This document shows, piece by piece, positions 17,120 to 25,215 of a DNA stretch of 50,670 nucleotides (position 1 is its first letter; every line of letters begins with the position of its first letter). A program made the translations under genes and the position numbers. The stretch lies in the NCBI RefSeq assembly GCF_000264315.1, contig NZ_AJXU01000016.1, positions 1 through 50,670 on the forward strand, written 5' to 3'. The notes under the pieces were generated by a model, which saw only the letters and a list, made by a program, of their open reading frames with translations, was not told where the DNA came from and did no database searches. This DNA comes from Rhodanobacter fulvus Jip2 (GTDB lineage Bacteria; Pseudomonadota; Gammaproteobacteria; Xanthomonadales; Rhodanobacteraceae).

Positions 17120-18457
17120 TCAGCCCCTGATGGCCCACAGTTGCAGGTCGAGACCGGCGAACTCGTCGCCGAAATGGAACGCGATGCCGCCCGAGGTTTT
17201 CAGCGGACGCCACATGGGCGAGTGCTTGTCGAACTCGAAATACAGATAGCCGGCGTTGTACGGAATCTGCCGCGGCGCCACCGGCATCGGCGCCACCGCG
17301 ATGCCGGGCAGTTGCAGGTTGACCAGGTCGCGGATCTTCTCGACCGGGCCGATTTTCGATTGCGCGGGCAGTTGCCGGCGCAGGTCCTCGGACTTCATGT
17401 CGGCCTTGGCCGCCAGCACGAAGGCGGCCGTATCGAGCAAGGTCAGGTCCGGCACCACCGCCACCCACACGCCGAACTTGCGCTGCTGCAGCGGGATCGG
17501 CGTGGCGGTCTGCTCCATCACCGCGCTGAGGCTGGTGCGCAGTGCGCTTATCACCGGCTCGAAGCTCTCGCGCAGCAGTTCATGGCGGTACGGCGGAAAC
17601 GCGGCGGGACGCTTGCCCGGCGCCGTGAACGTGGCCAGCTCGCCGGCCATGCCGACCAGGGTGCGGTAGAAATCCTCCGGGTGCAGCGACGGCGATTCGG
17701 CCAGGTGCGCGATCAACGGCTGGAACCGGTTCACCACTTGCAGCAGCAGGAAGTCGGCGATTTCCGCCGCGCCGCCACGGTCGGTCAATGCCACCCGCGC
17801 GGCCAGCGCCTCGCCACGCTGGTGCAGCAGGCCCAGCAATTCGGTGAGGAAGGTCACCAGCCGCGGTACCGCGCGGCAACTCTGCGCGGTGGGCATGAAT
17901 GCGTCGTCCAGCACCACGCGCCGATCGGCGCGGCACTCCACGATGCGCGCCAGCGGGATGTGGGTCAGCCCTTCCATCGGTTGCGACTGCGGCAACAGCC
18001 GGCTGCTCATGCCGCCGACTTCCAGCGGGGTCAGGCCATCGACGCTGCCGGAGGCATCGCGCACCTCGGTTTCGCGCACGCGGAAGCGGAACAATTTCTC
18101 CGCCGGCGCTTCGGGCCGGCCGCTGTCCGGCTGCGTGGGCGAGCGCAGCGGCAGGGTGAGGAACACGGTCTGGTCGCGCCAGTTCGCATCGACTTCCAGT
18201 GCCGGTGGCAGGGGGTCGTCGTTGGGCATCGAGAACGGCGTGCCGTCGGGGAAGGTGCCGCGGGCGCTGCGAATGCCCAGCTTGCCGATCGCCAGCAGGT
18301 CGGCCTCCAGCTCCAGTTCGGTGAAACCCCAGGTGTAGGGGCGCAGGGCGCCGGCGCGCAGCTCCACCAGGCGCTCCAGGTAGCGCTCCTGCTGCTGCAT
18401 GTGCTGGGGCCGCAAAAACAGGCCTTCGCTCCAAACCACCTTGTTGTTCTGCGTCAT
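17120..18457 (-). CDS. tssK: T6SS baseplate-membrane adaptor TssK
   Basis: TssK links the baseplate to the TssL/TssM membrane complex. I chose the ATG at 18457, giving 445 residues beginning MTQNNKVVWSEGLFLRPQHM, because VWSEG-FLRPQH is the conserved family N-terminus and GGAAG-like Shine-Dalgarno sequence (ggaag) sits seven bases upstream. In-frame ATGs at 18475 and 18544 would add unconserved residues. The rest of the protein is ungapped relative to what I expect for the family, including the C-terminal FEFDKHSPMW region. It follows the FHA gene after a 162-base space that holds a strong hairpin, and it ends 4 bases before tssL. Confidence 0.95.
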   Translation of the reverse strand: MTQNNKVVWSEGLFLRPQHMQQQERYLERLVELRAGALRPYTWGFTELELEADLLAIGKLGIRSARGTFPDGTPFSMPNDDPLPPALEVDANWRDQTVFLTLPLRSPTQPDSGRPEAPAEKLFRFRVRETEVRDASGSVDGLTPLEVGGMSSRLLPQSQPMEGLTHIPLARIVECRADRRVVLDDAFMPTAQSCRAVPRLVTFLTELLGLLHQRGEALAARVALTDRGGAAEIADFLLLQVVNRFQPLIAHLAESPSLHPEDFYRTLVGMAGELATFTAPGKRPAAFPPYRHELLRESFEPVISALRTSLSAVMEQTATPIPLQQRKFGVWVAVVPDLTLLDTAAFVLAAKADMKSEDLRRQLPAQSKIGPVEKIRDLVNLQLPGIAVAPMPVAPRQIPYNAGYLYFEFDKHSPMWRPLKTSGGIAFHFGDEFAGLDLQLWAIRG

Positions 18458-18514
18458 CGCTTCACTTCCGCCCATCTTGGTGAACCATGCCGGCGCTGCC
18501 GCCGGACGTTGCCC

Positions 18515-18540
18515 GCCCGCATCGACGGATCGATGCGGGC
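18515..18540 (-). other. Perfect 11-bp hairpin in the fha-tssK space
   Basis: Bases 515-525 and 530-540 (18515-18525 and 18530-18540) form a perfect 11-bp inverted repeat, GCCCGCATCGA, around a 4-base loop. No T-run follows on either strand, so it is a poor intrinsic terminator. In the middle of an operon it may act as a processing or stability element separating the upstream genes from tssKLM. The rest of the 162-base space shows no gene; in particular no lipoprotein signal that could be a tssJ. Confidence 0.6.
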
Positions 18541-18619
18541 GCATTCATTGCTGTCGTACCGCTACCCCTGCCCCTTCTCTTTCGTCGCTGTCGTGCTGCG
18601 ACGCTCGTTACATGCGTGC

Positions 18620-19942
18620 TCAGCGCGGTGACGAATGGCTGGCCCGTCGCGCCGATTTCAGCCGCGACAGTTGTTCTTCATAGGCGCGAGCAAACTCGTC
18701 GCCGAACAGCCGCCGGAAACATTCGTCGGGGTCTTTCATCAGGCCTTCGAAGTTGTCCTGGTACTTTTCCCAATACTTGCCCTTGCCGCCGAACGCGGAG
18801 CGCTTGCCGCCATCGACCTCGTGCTCGAACCGTTCGGGGTTGAAGTGCGCCATCAACGAATCGAAGCCCGCGCGCACGCCTGCCAGCATCGCCATCTGAT
18901 GGCAGCGGATGTCGTCGAACGCATCCTGGAACGCCGCCGAGCCGGACAGGAAAGCCGTGTTCGACGGCGCCATGATTTTCTGCATGGCTTCTTCGGCGGT
19001 GGGCGCGAATTTCAGCGGGTTGTTTTCCGAGCGCTGGATGATCGTGACCGGCAGCCGGAAGGTGTTCTTGATCTCCGCGCGCGCGCGCAACACATCCATC
19101 ACGCCGTCGATCACGATCTGGAAAATCTGCTCGAGCTCCGGCGGCATGGCCGTCGCGGGCGCGGGCGTTGCTGCCAACGGTGCGGGTGCAGGCGCGATCG
19201 GTGCGGCCGCCGCCACGGGTACGGGTGCAGGACTGGCTGCCGGCGACCTGGGCGCGAAATCGCCCATGGTCAGGTCCCAGTTCTCCGGCAGCGCCTGGCG
19301 CTGGCCGGTGGTGGTGGGTGGGCGGAAGTGATCCTCCAGGCCGACGTTCTGGTTCCAGTCGGAGCCGGCACTGCTTGCCGGCGTCTCGGGGATCAGCGGC
19401 GACGACGCCGGCGGCGCATCGAGAAAACTCAGCGGATCGAGAAACACGCCCGCATCGCCCTGGCCGCTGCCGGGGATCAGGCTGTCGCCCAGCAGATCGC
19501 CGGGCGACGACGCGGCGGGCGCGCCGAGATCGAGCAGGCCGAAATCCAGCGGGTCGCTGGCGATCGGTGCGGGAGCGGCGGCCATCGGCGTCGAGGGCGC
19601 GAAGATGGTCTCCGCATTCCCGCTCTGCAGGCTCACGCTGACCTCGAAGGTGTCGATCTGCAGGCGATCGCCTTCCTTCAGCGCGGACGGGTCGCCCTTG
19701 ATCAGCGGACGGCCGTTGAGCAGCATGCCGTTGGTGCTGCGGTCCTCGATGAAATAGATGCCGTTGAGGCAGCGGATCATCGCGTGCACGCGCGAAACGC
19801 CGGACGAACTCAACACCCAGTCGCAATCCTCGGATCGACCGATGCTGCCGTCGCGCCCTTCGAACGCCTTCTGGCTGCGGCTGCCGAATTGCGCTGCCTG
19901 GTGTCCGATCACGGCAAGCAGCAATGTCTGTGGGGTCGACAC
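18620..19942 (-). CDS. tagH: T6SS FHA-domain protein (TagH/Fha)
   Basis: The protein reads phosphothreonine and transmits the PpkA/PppA signal to the membrane complex. I place the start at the GTG at 19942, which has a strong ribosome binding site (GAGGTGA, 19950-19956) seven bases upstream and gives 440 residues; the ATG at 20017 would add 25 unconserved residues. The FHA domain occupies about residues 10-105, with IGRS (Arg36), VSRVH (Ser50, Arg51, His53) and STNG (Asn71, Gly72), which are the phosphopeptide-binding positions. A Pro/Ala-rich linker with many Ser follows. The last 180 residues match the C-terminal domain of type VI FHA proteins (FRLPVTIIQRSENNPLKF, RRLFGDEFARAYEEQ). Confidence 0.94.
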   Translation of the reverse strand: MSTPQTLLLAVIGHQAAQFGSRSQKAFEGRDGSIGRSEDCDWVLSSSGVSRVHAMIRCLNGIYFIEDRSTNGMLLNGRPLIKGDPSALKEGDRLQIDTFEVSVSLQSGNAETIFAPSTPMAAAPAPIASDPLDFGLLDLGAPAASSPGDLLGDSLIPGSGQGDAGVFLDPLSFLDAPPASSPLIPETPASSAGSDWNQNVGLEDHFRPPTTTGQRQALPENWDLTMGDFAPRSPAASPAPVPVAAAAPIAPAPAPLAATPAPATAMPPELEQIFQIVIDGVMDVLRARAEIKNTFRLPVTIIQRSENNPLKFAPTAEEAMQKIMAPSNTAFLSGSAAFQDAFDDIRCHQMAMLAGVRAGFDSLMAHFNPERFEHEVDGGKRSAFGGKGKYWEKYQDNFEGLMKDPDECFRRLFGDEFARAYEEQLSRLKSARRASHSSPR

Positions 19943-20062
19943 GATCAAATCACCTCGAAAAAAATCGGCGCCGCGGCAACCTGTCCGCGGCACTCCTGTT
20001 GAATGGCGGCACACCATGCCGGCGCGACCGCCGGCTGCCGCGCGCTGCCGCGCAGCATGTAC

Positions 20063-20608
20063 TCAGTCATGTCGCGTCCCCACCCCGTTGCCCAACAGCA
20101 CCATAGCCCGTTCGATGAAGCCGTTGCGACGCTCGGTGAACTGTTCGATATCCAGCGCCGCCATCAGGTTGATGGAGGCCACCACGGCGCGCGCGGTGAG
20201 GTGGTCGGCCGGCGGCACGGCGGCCTCCTGCGTGGCCGGTGCCAGGCTGCCGCCCGACCATCCCGCCGATGCCGCGATCCACGCGCCCAACGAGCGGTAC
20301 TCGCCCGCGCTGGCGAAATCCAGCGCGGCACGTCGGCGCGGCTCGTCCGGATCGCGCACCCACGCTTCGGCCAGCGCGGCACCCGCCTTGTCCTCCATCG
20401 ACAACGGCTGATCGCGGGCGCACTGGCACAGCCAGGCCACGGCGTAGCGCTTGGGCAGCAACCGCGCCAGCAGCTTCAGCGCCTCGGGTGTCTCGCCCGC
20501 ATCGATCAGCAACTGCACGGCCGCCAGCGGCGCCATGTCCGCGCGCAGCCGCGCGCTGGACGGCTCGGACAGTTCCATCTCGGTGGATGCTTGCATTACC
20601 GCTGACAT
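20063..20608 (-). CDS. T6SS-cluster hypothetical protein (possibly DUF6931)
   Basis: This 181-residue protein lies between vgrG (18-base gap) and the FHA gene (120-base gap) on the same strand. It is soluble, with no signal peptide or membrane segment, and mostly helical. The N-terminus reads MSAVMQASTEMELSEPSSAR and the middle has a Cys/Trp segment (AVAWLCQCARDQP) followed by AGAALAEAWVRDPDEPRRR, a pattern I associate with a family of unknown function found in type VI clusters (DUF6931); I recall this rather than having searched it. A small adaptor or regulator role is likely from the context, but the function is unknown. An alternative start is Met5. Confidence 0.7.
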   Translation of the reverse strand: MSAVMQASTEMELSEPSSARLRADMAPLAAVQLLIDAGETPEALKLLARLLPKRYAVAWLCQCARDQPLSMEDKAGAALAEAWVRDPDEPRRRAALDFASAGEYRSLGAWIAASAGWSGGSLAPATQEAAVPPADHLTARAVVASINLMAALDIEQFTERRNGFIERAMVLLGNGVGTRHD

Positions 20609-20626
20609 GTCGACGATTCCCCCTGC

Positions 20627-22660
20627 TCAACCAATCATGATGATGCCGCCGGACAACTGCGCCATCCCGTCACCGGTCAGGGTCAGCTTGGTGCCCTTGA
20701 CCGTGGTCATCGCGCTGCTGGAGACGTCCAGCATGCCGTCGGCCTTCATCTTCAGGCTGGCGCCCGCGCCAATGTCCATGGTGGCCCCCGACTTGATCGC
20801 CACGGATGTCTGGCCATTCACCTTCACCGAGCTGTTGCCGGTAATGGTGATGTTGATGCCCTTAATCTGGATCTCGCCCGAGCTTTTCATCACGATGCTG
20901 GACGAGCCGGTGACCAGCTCGATCTCGCTGCCCGCCTCCAGCTTGAATTTCTGCCCGATGGTGGTGGTGCCGTTCTGCTTCACGTCCAGGGTGTCGTTGT
21001 TGCCCACCGTGTGCCTGCGGTCGTTGTCGACGCCTTCCGTCTGGTCGTGCTTCACGGTGAGGGTCTGGTCGTTCTTGATGGTGATGGTTTCGTCGTGGTC
21101 GATCGCCACCACGTGATCGTTCTCCACCTCCTCGTGCATGTCCTTCTGCGCGTGGATGAAGAAATCCTCGCTGCCCTTCTTGTCCTCGAAACGCAGCTCG
21201 TTGGCGTCCGCCGCCACGCCGTTGAGGCTGCGGCTCTTGATGCCGCTCTGGGTCTTGTTGTCCGGCAGCGCGTACGGCGGCATGTTGTCGCTGTTGTAGA
21301 CACTGCCGATGATCAGCGGCCGGTCCGGATCGCCCTCGAGAAAACTCACCACCACTTCCTGCCCCACGCGCGGGATGTTCACCGCGCCCCAGGTCTTGCC
21401 CGCCCATGGCGACGCCACCCGCACCGGACAGGAGCTTTGCGCCTTGTCCTTGTCCGGCTTGTTCCAGTGGAACGTCACCTGCACGCGACCGTACTTGTCG
21501 ACCGCGATGTCCTCGTCGGTTTCGCTGCCGGTGACGATGGCCGTCTGCAGGCCCACGATGCGCGGCCTTGGTGTGGTCTGCGGGCTGCGGAAGGGCTGGC
21601 TGCTGGCGATGGCCTCGAAGCTGCAGCGGAACGGTTCCACCACGGCGCCATCGCCCGCGGACACGTAGTCGGGGTGTTCCAGCTTTATTTCCGTGGAGGT
21701 CAGCAGGTATTCGCGATTCAGCTCCGCGCGCGGAAAGTCCTGCATCTCGAACAGCGCGCCAACGCTCATGCCGCAGGCATCGGTGGCACCCTTTGCCAGC
21801 GCATGCGGCACGTTCATGGCCTCGGCCCGCACCTGCGCATAGTGCTGGCCCTTGTCGGCCAGGACATGGCTGCCGGGGTAGTCGAAGACGTCCAGCCCGG
21901 AGAGATTGTGATGGTCGCCGCTGACCGTGCCGGTACCCAACAGCGAGGTCTTGGGGTTCAACGGGTCGTAATCGGTGAGCTGGAATTTCAGCGAGTTCAC
22001 CGTTTGCAGCGAGCTCCAGGCCGTGATCGAGGCCGGCGCGAACGGCCCCCGCTGTTCCACCGGGCAATACGGAATTTTTTCGAAACCGGAAGTGCGCTGG
22101 TGCGCGCCCAGCGCATCGGCCAGCACCATGGTGTGCGTGCCGGCGGCATGCGTGAAGTAGTAGTAGATGCCTTCCTGCTCCATCAATCGGCTGATGAAGC
22201 TGAAGTCGTCCTCGCGGTATTGCACGCAATAGTCGCGCTTGGCGTAATTGCCGCTGAGGCTCTTCTTGATGTCCGCGTAGCCGATCTCGCCCAGCACGGC
22301 GCTGATGATCTCGGGCACGCTCATCTTGCTGTAGATGCGACAGTCGATCTTGCGCGTCAGCAACCAGGGTTTGGGCACCAGGGTGGCGCTGTAGGTGGCA
22401 TAGCGCACGTCATCGATGGTCTCGAAGCCGGTCTGGCCCGCCTCGCAGACGATGCCGTTGAAATGGCGCGCATAGCCGTCTTCGGCTTTCAGCGTCACCG
22501 TCATCGGCGTACCCAGCAGCTTGCGCAGATCCACCTTTTCATCGCGGCTGATCATCTCCACGCGATAACGGAACAACTGCCCGAGCTGCTCGGTGGCCGC
22601 CATGCGCTTGAACAGCAGCTTGTCGCCGAGATCAGTGGAAAGGGTAATCGCGTGTGCCAT
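20627..22660 (-). CDS. vgrG: T6SS spike protein VgrG (TssI)
   Basis: VgrG trimers form the puncturing tip on the Hcp tube and carry effectors. The 677-residue protein starts at the ATG at 22660. It shows the gp27-like N-terminal half (FRYRVEMISRD; EDDFSFISRLMEQEGIYYYF), the gp5 OB-fold region (YGRVQVTFHWNKPDKDKAQ; SCPVRVASPWAGKTWG; VGQEVVVSFLEGDPDRP) and a C-terminal beta-helix with repeated polar strands ending GGIIMIG. There is no extra effector domain, so cargo must bind non-covalently. The upstream neighbours are a PAAR gene and a TPR-methyltransferase, probably encoding the tip cap and an accessory protein. Confidence 0.97.
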   Translation of the reverse strand: MAHAITLSTDLGDKLLFKRMAATEQLGQLFRYRVEMISRDEKVDLRKLLGTPMTVTLKAEDGYARHFNGIVCEAGQTGFETIDDVRYATYSATLVPKPWLLTRKIDCRIYSKMSVPEIISAVLGEIGYADIKKSLSGNYAKRDYCVQYREDDFSFISRLMEQEGIYYYFTHAAGTHTMVLADALGAHQRTSGFEKIPYCPVEQRGPFAPASITAWSSLQTVNSLKFQLTDYDPLNPKTSLLGTGTVSGDHHNLSGLDVFDYPGSHVLADKGQHYAQVRAEAMNVPHALAKGATDACGMSVGALFEMQDFPRAELNREYLLTSTEIKLEHPDYVSAGDGAVVEPFRCSFEAIASSQPFRSPQTTPRPRIVGLQTAIVTGSETDEDIAVDKYGRVQVTFHWNKPDKDKAQSSCPVRVASPWAGKTWGAVNIPRVGQEVVVSFLEGDPDRPLIIGSVYNSDNMPPYALPDNKTQSGIKSRSLNGVAADANELRFEDKKGSEDFFIHAQKDMHEEVENDHVVAIDHDETITIKNDQTLTVKHDQTEGVDNDRRHTVGNNDTLDVKQNGTTTIGQKFKLEAGSEIELVTGSSSIVMKSSGEIQIKGINITITGNSSVKVNGQTSVAIKSGATMDIGAGASLKMKADGMLDVSSSAMTTVKGTKLTLTGDGMAQLSGGIIMIG

Positions 22661-22728
22661 GTGTCGCGTCTCCGGGGAAATCTGTGCGCGCCGAACAACG
22701 TACGGTGCAGTGGGTCGTCACCGATGCC

Positions 22729-22745
22729 GATGCGGAATCCGCATC
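22729..22745 (-). other. Short perfect hairpin at the end of the TPR-methyltransferase gene
   Basis: GATGCGGA at 22729-22736 and TCCGCATC at 22738-22745 form an 8-bp perfect inverted repeat around a single base. It overlaps the stop codon of the methyltransferase gene, 68 bases before vgrG. No T-run follows. It could be an mRNA end-protecting or processing structure, or chance. Confidence 0.4.
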
Positions 22746-24135
22746 AGCGCATGTCATTCCCCCCTCGCCGTGCCAGCACCACCCAACCCGATACGATCTT
22801 GCCGTGCTCCTTGCGCAGCATGTCCATGCCGATCGTGATGTGCTCGAAGCCCGCGGCCTCGACAACCGCCTGCGTGTGATCGTGTGTATGCCGGTACCGC
22901 CCGCTGGATGACAACTCGTAACGATCGCCCTCGCCCTCCAGCACTTCCAGCGTGAACGTCAGCCAGCCACCGGGCCGCAGAGCGCTGTGAGCCGCTTCCA
23001 GCACCGGGGCCAGGTCACCGAAATAGATCAGCGTATCGGCCGAGATCACCACGTCGTAGGCCGCGGGGTGCTCCTGCAGATACGCCGTGAGCTCCGCCAC
23101 CACCAGCTCATCGTAGCCACCGCGGGCACGCGCTTTTTCGATCATGCCGCCGGAAAGGTCCACGCCAACCAGCGTGCGTGCGCGTGCGCGCAGCAACGGC
23201 GCGCACAGGCCCGTGCCGCAGCCGGCGTCGAGCACGTCGAGGCTGCCATCAGCGGCGGGCAATACCTCACCCACGGCGTCGGCCAGTACCTCGGGAGCGC
23301 GGTAGTCGAGGTTCTTCAGCAATTGCTCGTCAAAGCTGTCGGCAAAGCCGTCGAACACGTTGCGCACGTAGGCCTCGTCCGCACGCGGCGGGATATCGGC
23401 ACCGCCCGTGGCCGCCAGCATGTGGCGCGGTATCGGGTTGTCCGGCTCGCGCTGGAGCCAGTCGCGGTAGACCTCCCTGGCCTCGTCGTGGCGTCCAAGC
23501 GTGTACAGCGAAACACCCAGCCCTTCCAGCGCGCGCACGTTGCGCGCGTCCAGCCGGTACGCCTCGCGAAAACATTCGATCGACTGTTCGACGTGTTCCA
23601 CGTTCTGCGCGTAATTGCGCAGGAACAGGCCCGTCATGTACTGCCCGTGGGCAAACGTGGGAGCCTCGCGCAGCAGTCGGGCATATGTCTCGAATGCTTC
23701 GTCGGGCCGCTCCTGCACCTCCAGCACGAAAGCCAAGTTGCTGAGCGCGTTGTAATGCGTGGGGCCGCACTCCAGCGCGCGCCGGTAGCAGGCTTCGGCC
23801 TCGGCCAGGCGACCGCACTCCTTGTGGATGTTGCCCAGGTTGTTGTGGGCATCGGGGTGCTTCGGCGTGATCTTCAGCGCGGCCTGGATCAGCCGGACGG
23901 CCTCATCGCTGCGGTCCCGCTGATGCATCAGCACGCCCAGGTAATGCAGCGCATCCGGTTGCGCCGCGCGCAGCTCAAGCACTTCGCCGTACAGACGCTC
24001 GGCGGTGTCCAGATCACGCGCCTGATGTGCCTGCATCGCGCGCTCCAGCACCGCCGCATACGCCGGCGGTACCGGCGCCGGCGCGCGCCAGCTCACGTTC
24101 GCGTTCTTCGCTACCACGGCCTTTCCCCTTGCCAT
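22744..24135 (-). CDS. TPR-repeat protein with class I SAM-dependent methyltransferase domain
   Basis: The chosen ATG at 24135 shares a base with the PAAR stop (TGATG), giving 463 residues; an ATG at 24159 would add 8 residues inside PAAR. Residues about 30-235 are tetratricopeptide repeats (for example DAHNNLGNIHKECGRLAEA and ALEGLGVSLYTLGRHDEA). Residues about 240-463 are a class I methyltransferase with SAM motif I VLDAGCGTG (301-309), an acidic strand end GVDLSGGMIEKA and a later ISADTLIYFGDL. There is no signal peptide. Family knowledge gives a methyl group transfer from SAM, but the substrate is unknown. Its position between PAAR and vgrG suggests a chaperone-like loader or a modifier of spike components or cargo; that link is inference. 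Confidence 0.85.
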   Translation of the reverse strand: MARGKAVVAKNANVSWRAPAPVPPAYAAVLERAMQAHQARDLDTAERLYGEVLELRAAQPDALHYLGVLMHQRDRSDEAVRLIQAALKITPKHPDAHNNLGNIHKECGRLAEAEACYRRALECGPTHYNALSNLAFVLEVQERPDEAFETYARLLREAPTFAHGQYMTGLFLRNYAQNVEHVEQSIECFREAYRLDARNVRALEGLGVSLYTLGRHDEAREVYRDWLQREPDNPIPRHMLAATGGADIPPRADEAYVRNVFDGFADSFDEQLLKNLDYRAPEVLADAVGEVLPAADGSLDVLDAGCGTGLCAPLLRARARTLVGVDLSGGMIEKARARGGYDELVVAELTAYLQEHPAAYDVVISADTLIYFGDLAPVLEAAHSALRPGGWLTFTLEVLEGEGDRYELSSSGRYRHTHDHTQAVVEAAGFEHITIGMDMLRKEHGKIVSGWVVLARRGGNDMR

Positions 24136-24422
24136 CAGCCTATCAACACCTTCATGCAACCCAATACGATCACGCCGCCATGCGCCGTGCTGTCACCCAT
24201 GCGCGCGGCGGGCTTGCCGCCGACCAGAACTTTCGTCGAACCCTTGATGATCGAATCCGGTGGCCCGACGCAGGTCACCATGTCACCCATGCAAGCCGCC
24301 GGCAGGCCGCCGATGAGTACCTTCGGCGAACCTGGCGCCACGATCGGTCCACCGACGTGCGGCACCGGCCCGGTGGTCATCGGGCAGGTGTGCATGTCGG
24401 TGAGGCGGGCGGCAGGTTGCAT
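24135..24422 (-). CDS. PAAR-domain T6SS spike-tip protein
   Basis: PAAR proteins cap the VgrG trimer with a sharp zinc-stabilised cone and help load effectors. I chose the ATG at 24422 (MQPAARLTDMHTCP), giving 95 residues, since the family begins with this PAARLTD-type sequence; the frame is open further upstream to 24530 but with unrelated residues. Repeated glycine-rich hairpins (KVLIGGLPAACMGD; KVLVGGKPAARMGD) and His/Cys zinc candidates (DMHTC, VTCVG, STAHGG) are visible. There is no N- or C-terminal effector extension, so it is a stand-alone PAAR. It overlaps the methyltransferase start by one base. Confidence 0.94.
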   Translation of the reverse strand: MQPAARLTDMHTCPMTTGPVPHVGGPIVAPGSPKVLIGGLPAACMGDMVTCVGPPDSIIKGSTKVLVGGKPAARMGDSTAHGGVIVLGCMKVLIG

Positions 24423-24544
24423 GGTGATTTTCCCGAAAAATTCACTGGAAATAGCTTCAATTGATAGGGAAGGCGATCTGACCTGCTTTCCTATTACGAG
24501 TAACACGCACATCCGCGCGATGAGCGCCATGCCACGACAGACGA

Positions 24545-25048
24545 TCAGAAGCGTTCGAACTTGTGCACCTTAAGATCGCTCCAACCACCCTTCGAACCCC
24601 ACTTACGGTAGTCAAAATAGATGACTGGCGCCCAGTTGCACGGCGTGGCTTGGATGTCGATGCCCCAACTGAAAGCTTGTCGCTCGGCGGTAACGTCAAG
24701 AATCCAGTGCTCGCCGTTCTTGTTCTTCAATTGCTTGAAAGACTTCTTGATATCCTGAACTGAACGCCACTGCGACGTTGTGGCGGCGAAATGATCTGTG
24801 CAAGGGCCCACCACGTACCAGCGCTGTACCTGGCCGCCTCCCATGTTGCGCAGATATTGGAATGTGGCATCGATCTCCTCACTCGTCGCACCAGGGCTGA
24901 CGTGGGCACAAAGCATGCCGGCCTGGCTCCAGCCAGCAATGGCAAAACACTGAGCAATGCCTGGGTAGACACAGATTTTCGACGCCTGACCCACGCAATA
25001 CTCGGAAAGCAACTGGTTCGCCGCCGGAGCGACAAGCGTGACTCTCAT
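24545..25048 (-). CDS. Candidate T6SS effector, CheD/CNF1-like Cys-His deamidase fold (tentative)
   Basis: This 167-residue protein starts at the ATG at 25048, five bases after an AGGGGG ribosome binding site. No signal peptide or membrane segment is visible. The sequence AQCFAIAGWSQAGMLCAHVS places Cys34 and His49 exactly 15 residues apart, the same spacing as Cys866 and His881 of the CNF1 deamidase, within a strand-strand-His layout like that of CheD glutamine deamidases. A helix (TSEEIDATFQYLRNMGGG) and a strand (QRWYVVGP) follow, as in CheD. The region is AT-richer than the T6SS core genes, suggesting separate acquisition. Context with PAAR and VgrG argues for an effector. Seen: residues and spacing. 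Inferred: fold and activity. It could instead be an immunity or accessory protein for its upstream neighbour. Confidence 0.5.
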   Translation of the reverse strand: MRVTLVAPAANQLLSEYCVGQASKICVYPGIAQCFAIAGWSQAGMLCAHVSPGATSEEIDATFQYLRNMGGGQVQRWYVVGPCTDHFAATTSQWRSVQDIKKSFKQLKNKNGEHWILDVTAERQAFSWGIDIQATPCNWAPVIYFDYRKWGSKGGWSDLKVHKFERF

Positions 25049-25215
25049 GGAACCCCCTAAATGGATTTATCTCTGCCAGATACCGGTCTGTCGAATATCC
25101 AAGTCCCGCCACATGAGATAACCACCCAATAACGGGTACGGATTCAGTTATTCATTATCGCAGTCAAATTAACCCGACCCCGTTTCTCTCGATATTCAAA
25201 GTAGCGCTATAACCC

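Noticed and set aside
18458..18619. Possible tssJ in the space between the FHA gene and tssK
   Set aside because: The space is 162 bases, has no frame with a lipoprotein signal and no ribosome binding site; it mainly holds a hairpin.
24879..25112. Alternative minus-strand frame overlapping the candidate deamidase, as a possible immunity gene
   Set aside because: It overlaps most of the 24545-25048 gene in another frame, has no clear ribosome binding site and shows no fold-like pattern.
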